NCBI GenBank assembly: GCA_001915545.1
Contig: MNQS01000186.1
Span: 1-20,696, forward strand
Reading direction: 5' to 3'
Length of the DNA: 20,696 bases
Origin: Bacteroides sp. 43_108
GTDB lineage: Bacteria; Bacteroidota; Bacteroidia; Bacteroidales; Bacteroidaceae
Shown: piece after piece, positions 17,146 to 20,696 of the stretch
How the letters are laid out: each line of letters begins with the position of its first letter
Position numbering within the stretch: position 1 is the first letter of the stretch
The notes under the pieces: generated by a model
Database searches by the model: none
What the model was told of the DNA's origin: nothing
What the model saw: only the letters and a program-made list of their open reading frames with translations
Translations under genes and position numbers: made by a program

Positions 17146-17157
17146 GATAAATTTATC
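17146..17157. promoter_or_regulatory. Palindromic operator candidate in the leader of the defence operon
   Basis: GATAAATTTATC is a perfect 12-bp palindrome between the predicted start of transcription and the ATG at 17162, covering the ribosome-binding region. A repressor bound here, or a small RNA hairpin, could keep the operon low. No adjacent regulator gene is present, so this rests on position and symmetry. Confidence 0.4.
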
Positions 17158-17161
17158 GAAT

Positions 17162-18460
17162 ATGATAGCAGAATTCGTCATTGAAAATTTTTTCTCAATA
17201 AAATCTCCGCAAAAAATAAGTTTTGAGCCTTCATCAGATACTTTTATGTCTGATGAATATTCTTATGAAATTAAGGATGGAGTAAAGTTGCTGAAAGTTG
17301 GAATCATCTATGGTGCCAATGCTTCCGGCAAAACCAACATCCTGAATGCCATTGAATTTTTCAGGATGCTTGTGTTACGGATGCCCAAAAACCGAAATGA
17401 AAAAACAGGAGTCGTTCCTTTCATGCTGGATGACACGTCCAGGAAAGAAAGGACGAAGATGTCTATGGTATTCTATATCAATCGGTCGAAGTACATCCTT
17501 AGTTTTGAATTGGATGCAAACTATATTCATTCCGAGACATTGATTGTTTACGATTCCATTCGTCCTACCAAACTATACAGCCGCAGTTATGACCCGGAAA
17601 CAGATTCCACGACAATTGATTTCGGCGTAAACTTGAAAATGCCACGCAAGAGTCAGGATGTGATTTCCGGCAACACAATCAACAATTGCAGTGTGCTTGC
17701 CGCATTTGGCAAAAGCAATGTAGAACGGACTAGGTTAAATGAGGTGTACGATTACTTCGCCAAACAAGTAAAAGATGTGCTTTCGCCAGGTATGCTTCTT
17801 TCAGGCTATGTCAAATCACAATTGGACAAAGACGAATCGGGCGACTTGAAGCAGTTCATATTAAACTTTTTGAAAGCATCCGATTTCAACATAGAAGATG
17901 TCGTATTACACGAAGAGGAGGAATTGATTACCCCGGAACTGGAACAACTGATTCAGAACGCCCCTATTGGTGATGAAGCAAAAGCCGAAATGCTTAGAAA
18001 AGGGAAAATCACAAATGCAGAATTGACATTTAAGCACAAGGTAGGTGACAAGCTATATGATTTATCGGAAGAATACGAATCGAATGGTACAATGAGATTT
18101 TTGGGAATGGCGGTAATTCTGAATTTCCTGTTAAAGACTAACCGTTTTGTACCTATTGATGAAGTAGAGACAAGCATCCATTATGAACTATTGGCTTATT
18201 TCATAAAAGTCTTTTTAGCGAACAGCGAAGGAACATCCCAAATACTGCTTACAACACACGACATCAATCTTCTTAATGAGGATTTCATTCGCCGTGACAC
18301 GATATGGTTTACGGACAAAGACGAATACGGAGAAACTAAAATAGTACGTCTTTCATCTTTGGGACTTCATAAAAACCTCTCCCCTTATAATGCTTACAAA
18401 CAGGGTAAATTAGTAAAGCTGCCGTTCCTTGGCAGTCAATACATTAACCTAAACGAGTAA
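17162..18460 (+). CDS. AAA-family ATPase, RloA/AbiLi-like (defence)
   Basis: A 432-residue cytoplasmic ATPase with an SMC/OLD-like, ABC-type head. It opens with a strand typical of this family (IAEFVIENFFSIKSPQKISF). Walker A is GANASGKT (51-58), a signature-like ESNGTMRF follows at 307-314, Walker B is VPIDEVETSIH (330-340), and a switch motif LLTTHD is at 362-367. No nuclease domain is fused, so the effector should be a partner. The RloB gene starts 4 bp downstream, giving the RloA-RloB (AbiLi-AbiLii) arrangement known from abortive-infection loci. The ATPase probably senses phage and gates its partner by ATP hydrolysis; that role is taken from the family, not shown here. Confidence 0.85.
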   Translation: MIAEFVIENFFSIKSPQKISFEPSSDTFMSDEYSYEIKDGVKLLKVGIIYGANASGKTNILNAIEFFRMLVLRMPKNRNEKTGVVPFMLDDTSRKERTKMSMVFYINRSKYILSFELDANYIHSETLIVYDSIRPTKLYSRSYDPETDSTTIDFGVNLKMPRKSQDVISGNTINNCSVLAAFGKSNVERTRLNEVYDYFAKQVKDVLSPGMLLSGYVKSQLDKDESGDLKQFILNFLKASDFNIEDVVLHEEEELITPELEQLIQNAPIGDEAKAEMLRKGKITNAELTFKHKVGDKLYDLSEEYESNGTMRFLGMAVILNFLLKTNRFVPIDEVETSIHYELLAYFIKVFLANSEGTSQILLTTHDINLLNEDFIRRDTIWFTDKDEYGETKIVRLSSLGLHKNLSPYNAYKQGKLVKLPFLGSQYINLNE

Positions 18461-18464
18461 TGAT

Positions 18465-19094
18465 ATGAGGCGGACAGTAACAAAAAGTATCGCCATCATA
18501 GGCGAGGGAGAAACAGAGTGGTTCTATTTTGATTCATTGAGGGTGGCGTGTCGTTATCCTTTCAAAGTAGCGCCTGATTTTCCGCAGCATAGCGACATCA
18601 ACCATATTCTGAAATTAGTTGAATCCTATTTAAACAAGCAATATGATTATATCGTATGCCTGTTTGACATGGATAGACTATTGCAGTTTCCCACCGAAAT
18701 GCAATTATATCAACGGGCAAAGAAAAAGTATGACGCAAAGAAATATGCCGGCAAAGTGATGTTCGTAGAAACAAACCCATGTACAGAATTCTGGTTCCTG
18801 CTTCATTTCTTACCTAATGTAGCTTGCCGACGATATGAGAGTTACGAACAACTGCTTCCTGAGTTACAGAAGTATATGCCGGGATATGAAAAGACCAAAC
18901 GCTACTTCATACGAACCAATCTTTATAAATATCTGACAGAGAACGGCGATTTGGAACGGGCAATGTTAAATTCAGAGAAGTTATGTCAATTATGTAAGGA
19001 ATCACCGGAGGATTTAATGGCGTATTCGGAGATTCATAAAGTTATAGAACTACTAAACAAATTATTAAGGTATGGACAAAATTTATTTATATAA
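18465..19094 (+). CDS. rloB: RloB/AbiLii-like protein, probable TOPRIM-type effector
   Basis: A 209-residue cytoplasmic protein of the RloB family. It shows EGETEWFYF (14-22), an acidic FDMDR (67-71) and NPCTEFWFLLHF (104-115), the conserved blocks of RloB and related TOPRIM-like proteins. The Glu14 and Asp68/Asp70 residues would be the metal-binding set. In known RloAB/AbiL-type pairs it is the probable nuclease effector controlled by the upstream ATPase. The gene starts 4 bp after the ATPase stop. Its last 23 bp overlap the SIR2 gene in another frame, so translation of the three genes is likely coupled. Length is typical and the frame is intact. Confidence 0.87.
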   Translation: MRRTVTKSIAIIGEGETEWFYFDSLRVACRYPFKVAPDFPQHSDINHILKLVESYLNKQYDYIVCLFDMDRLLQFPTEMQLYQRAKKKYDAKKYAGKVMFVETNPCTEFWFLLHFLPNVACRRYESYEQLLPELQKYMPGYEKTKRYFIRTNLYKYLTENGDLERAMLNSEKLCQLCKESPEDLMAYSEIHKVIELLNKLLRYGQNLFI

Positions 19095-20307
19095 GACTGC
19101 TACAAAATCTGTTTCATATGATGAAACTCATTGGTACATAAACGATGAGCCTCAACATCAAAAAGATAGTGACGGAATCGCTGAATTCAAATCAAACGCA
19201 ATTGCGGAAGCTTTCCGTATTGTGACGAATGATATCATTCGTTACACAAGCCATTTTAAAAATATAGCTGTCTTAACAGCAGCAGGGACATCCATGGAAA
19301 ATGGAGCGAATGGAGGGAAAACAAGAACAGAGCTATGGGATAGTTATAAGGATGAAATCGAAGCTATAGGAAAAGTTCTTATGGCAAATGAAGGGTGCTT
19401 AAAAAATAAATGTTCTGCAATAATTCAATCCAAGAATATAGAAGATTTTTTATCATTCACAATTCTATATGAAAAATTGAATGGAGAAATAAAAGATACA
19501 AATGGTGATTCTTTAAGGAAGAAATTGGAAAAGAAAATAGCAGACGCTTGTCGATTAAAATTAGATATAACAAATAAGCATCATCAAGATTTCATTAGGA
19601 AGTTGACAGCTCGCAAACCTTCAGACCCACGAGTACAATTATATACAACAAATTATGACACTCTATTTGAGCAAGCAGCACAAAAAATGAATTATACTAT
19701 AATTGACGGTTTTTCATTTTCATATCCACGTATATTCAATGGAGCAAACTTTAACCACGACATTGTATTTAGAGAACACACACGAATTAAGCAAGAAGAA
19801 AGTTTTGTTCCTAATGTGATACAATTATTTAAGTTGCATGGAAGCATAGATTGGGAAAAAATAGGTGATAATATATATCAAAAAGAAGAAGCAGAACATC
19901 CTTGTATTATCTATCCAGCTAGTGAGAAGTATGAAAGCAGTTACGAACAACCTTATTTTGAAATGATGGCTCATATGCAAACCACATTGCGAAAAGAAGG
20001 GACATTATTAATAGTTGCCGGTTTTGGATTCCAAGATAAACATATTCAGAATGCAATAAAAGAAGCTGTATTTCAAAATCCCAATTTCCATTTACTCATA
20101 GTATGCTATGGAATGAAAAAAAACGAAAAAGAAGAATTGATTGATAGTGGGATTACTCATCAGTTAGTACCAGAATATGTTTCTGAAGATGGAAAAGTTA
20201 TGCCTAATGTTACAGTCCTTTTCTCTAAATTCAAAGCCTTTGTAGAGAATTATCCAGACAACGATTCATATAACATCAATCTACCAAATCAAGATGAAAC
20301 CATTTGA
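19072..20307 (+). CDS. SIR2-like NADase domain protein (defence effector)
   Basis: A 411-residue cytoplasmic protein with the SIR2 NAD-binding fold. It has a variant glycine loop LTAAGTSMENG (68-78, in place of GAGxS), the TTNYD motif (192-196), the catalytic-His block KLHGS (254-258, His256) and a late GFGFQDKHI (317-325). Such SIR2 proteins deplete NAD+ when phage is sensed, usually with a partner. The partner here is a HerA-type ATPase whose gene starts 14 bp before this stop. ATG 19072 follows an AAGG ribosome site and overlaps rloB. The gene is strikingly AT-rich (about one third GC in a line sampled by eye) compared with the genes at 250-16900, suggesting acquisition. Residues 1-60 are not recognised. 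Confidence 0.88.
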   Translation: MDKIYLYKTATKSVSYDETHWYINDEPQHQKDSDGIAEFKSNAIAEAFRIVTNDIIRYTSHFKNIAVLTAAGTSMENGANGGKTRTELWDSYKDEIEAIGKVLMANEGCLKNKCSAIIQSKNIEDFLSFTILYEKLNGEIKDTNGDSLRKKLEKKIADACRLKLDITNKHHQDFIRKLTARKPSDPRVQLYTTNYDTLFEQAAQKMNYTIIDGFSFSYPRIFNGANFNHDIVFREHTRIKQEESFVPNVIQLFKLHGSIDWEKIGDNIYQKEEAEHPCIIYPASEKYESSYEQPYFEMMAHMQTTLRKEGTLLIVAGFGFQDKHIQNAIKEAVFQNPNFHLLIVCYGMKKNEKEELIDSGITHQLVPEYVSEDGKVMPNVTVLFSKFKAFVENYPDNDSYNINLPNQDETI

Positions 20308-20614
20308 TCATAATAAGTTTTTAGGATATATTTGTGAAGTAACTCCACAATATGTCCGAATGCAAATACCTTCAGCCAAACTTTTACACTCATTTTATTT
20401 TAATGGGGAAATATATTTTGGTGGGTCTGTTGGCAGTTTTATCGTTATTGAAGGTCAAGAATATGGATTCCTTGGTCGAATTTTTGAACAAAGTCTCCCC
20501 CAAGGTGAAAGAACAGAAATAACGGATAAAAACATCAATGAAAAAGATACGATGTTTCATCCTTTAGCAAAAATTGAATTACTTGCTTTGTTTGATGTTT
20601 CAATACTTCGGTAA
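20294..20614 (+). pseudogene. HerA-type ATPase, only the N-terminal HAS-barrel left (truncated by terminal repeat)
   Basis: This 106-residue frame matches the start of HerA-family helicases found with SIR2. It is a beta-barrel (HAS-like) domain with FLGYICEVTPQYVRMQIP, GGSVGSFIVIEG, YGFLGRIFEQ and the linker HPLAKIELLALFDV, which normally leads into the RecA-like ATPase. No Walker A or B follows. Codons 103-106 (SILR) and the stop come from the 97-bp repeat that begins at 20600, so the native gene is interrupted after residue 102. Full HerA proteins are about 500-600 residues. The ATG overlaps the SIR2 stop by 14 bp. Either a mobile element cut the gene, or the rest lies beyond a rearrangement or assembly break. 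Confidence 0.75.
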
Positions 20615-20696
20615 ATTTTTACCGATAAATTAAAATTAAACATAGAATCGGCATAATCCGGTTCAAAATTATATTCAAGAGATCATTGAAATACTG
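20600..20696. repeat. Right copy of 97-bp terminal inverted repeat
   Basis: These bases are the exact reverse complement of 3-99. The repeat begins at TCAATACTTCGG, inside the HerA reading frame, and runs to the window end. It brings the stop codon of that frame and a palindrome at 20609-20624. Confidence 0.9.
20609..20624. repeat. Hairpin palindrome inside right terminal repeat
   Basis: CGGTAAA-TT-TTTACCG is the counterpart of 75-90. It contains the TAA (20612-20614) that ends the truncated HerA frame and could act as a weak terminator of the defence operon. Confidence 0.5.

Overview
The window looks like Bacteroidales DNA, probably a gut Bacteroides/Phocaeicola-type genome. The evidence is several TAnnTTTG-type -7 promoter boxes just upstream of genes, a Bacteroidetes-style Crp/Fnr regulator, MATE and RND pumps, a LytS/LytTR pair, and short lipoprotein signals. 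Most of it (about 250-16900) has the moderate-to-high GC of a host chromosome. The right end, from about 19070, is visibly AT-rich. Both window ends carry the same 97-bp sequence in opposite orientation (3-99 and 20600-20696), so the segment lies between two copies of one repeat.

Layout. (1) 251-2209, minus strand: a Crp/Fnr-type regulator and a MATE exporter. (2) 2444-9502, plus strand: one tripartite efflux locus encoding a lipoprotein adaptor, an RND permease, a TolC-like outer-membrane channel, a LytS-type sensor kinase and a LytTR response regulator. Three of these five genes look intact. The permease has a frameshift at codon 15/16 and lacks about 45 codons before its eighth membrane helix. 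The regulator has a frameshift near codon 16, and its 3' end is replaced by an array of 22-bp hairpin repeats. The pump and its dedicated regulation are therefore probably decaying, unless the indels are sequence errors. (3) 9697-11067, plus strand: a second MATE exporter, converging with (4) 16902-11057, minus strand: a putative operon of a lipoprotein, a 1,415-residue Dna2-like nuclease-helicase with an unusual C-terminal Rossmann/methyltransferase-like region, and a short-chain dehydrogenase.

(5) 17162-20614, plus strand: a compact defence-type operon of an RloA/AbiLi-like AAA ATPase, an RloB (AbiLii-like) TOPRIM-type protein, a SIR2-like NADase and the N-terminal HAS-barrel of a HerA-type ATPase. 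The first two genes are 4 bp apart and the rest overlap. RloAB/AbiL-like pairs and SIR2-HerA are each known as defence modules. Finding them back-to-back with overlapping genes is the most interesting feature of the window. The HerA gene is cut off after its first domain exactly where the right terminal repeat begins, which points to insertion or rearrangement at that repeat, or to a contig that stops there.

No rRNA, tRNA, CRISPR array, transposase or recombinase gene was recognised.
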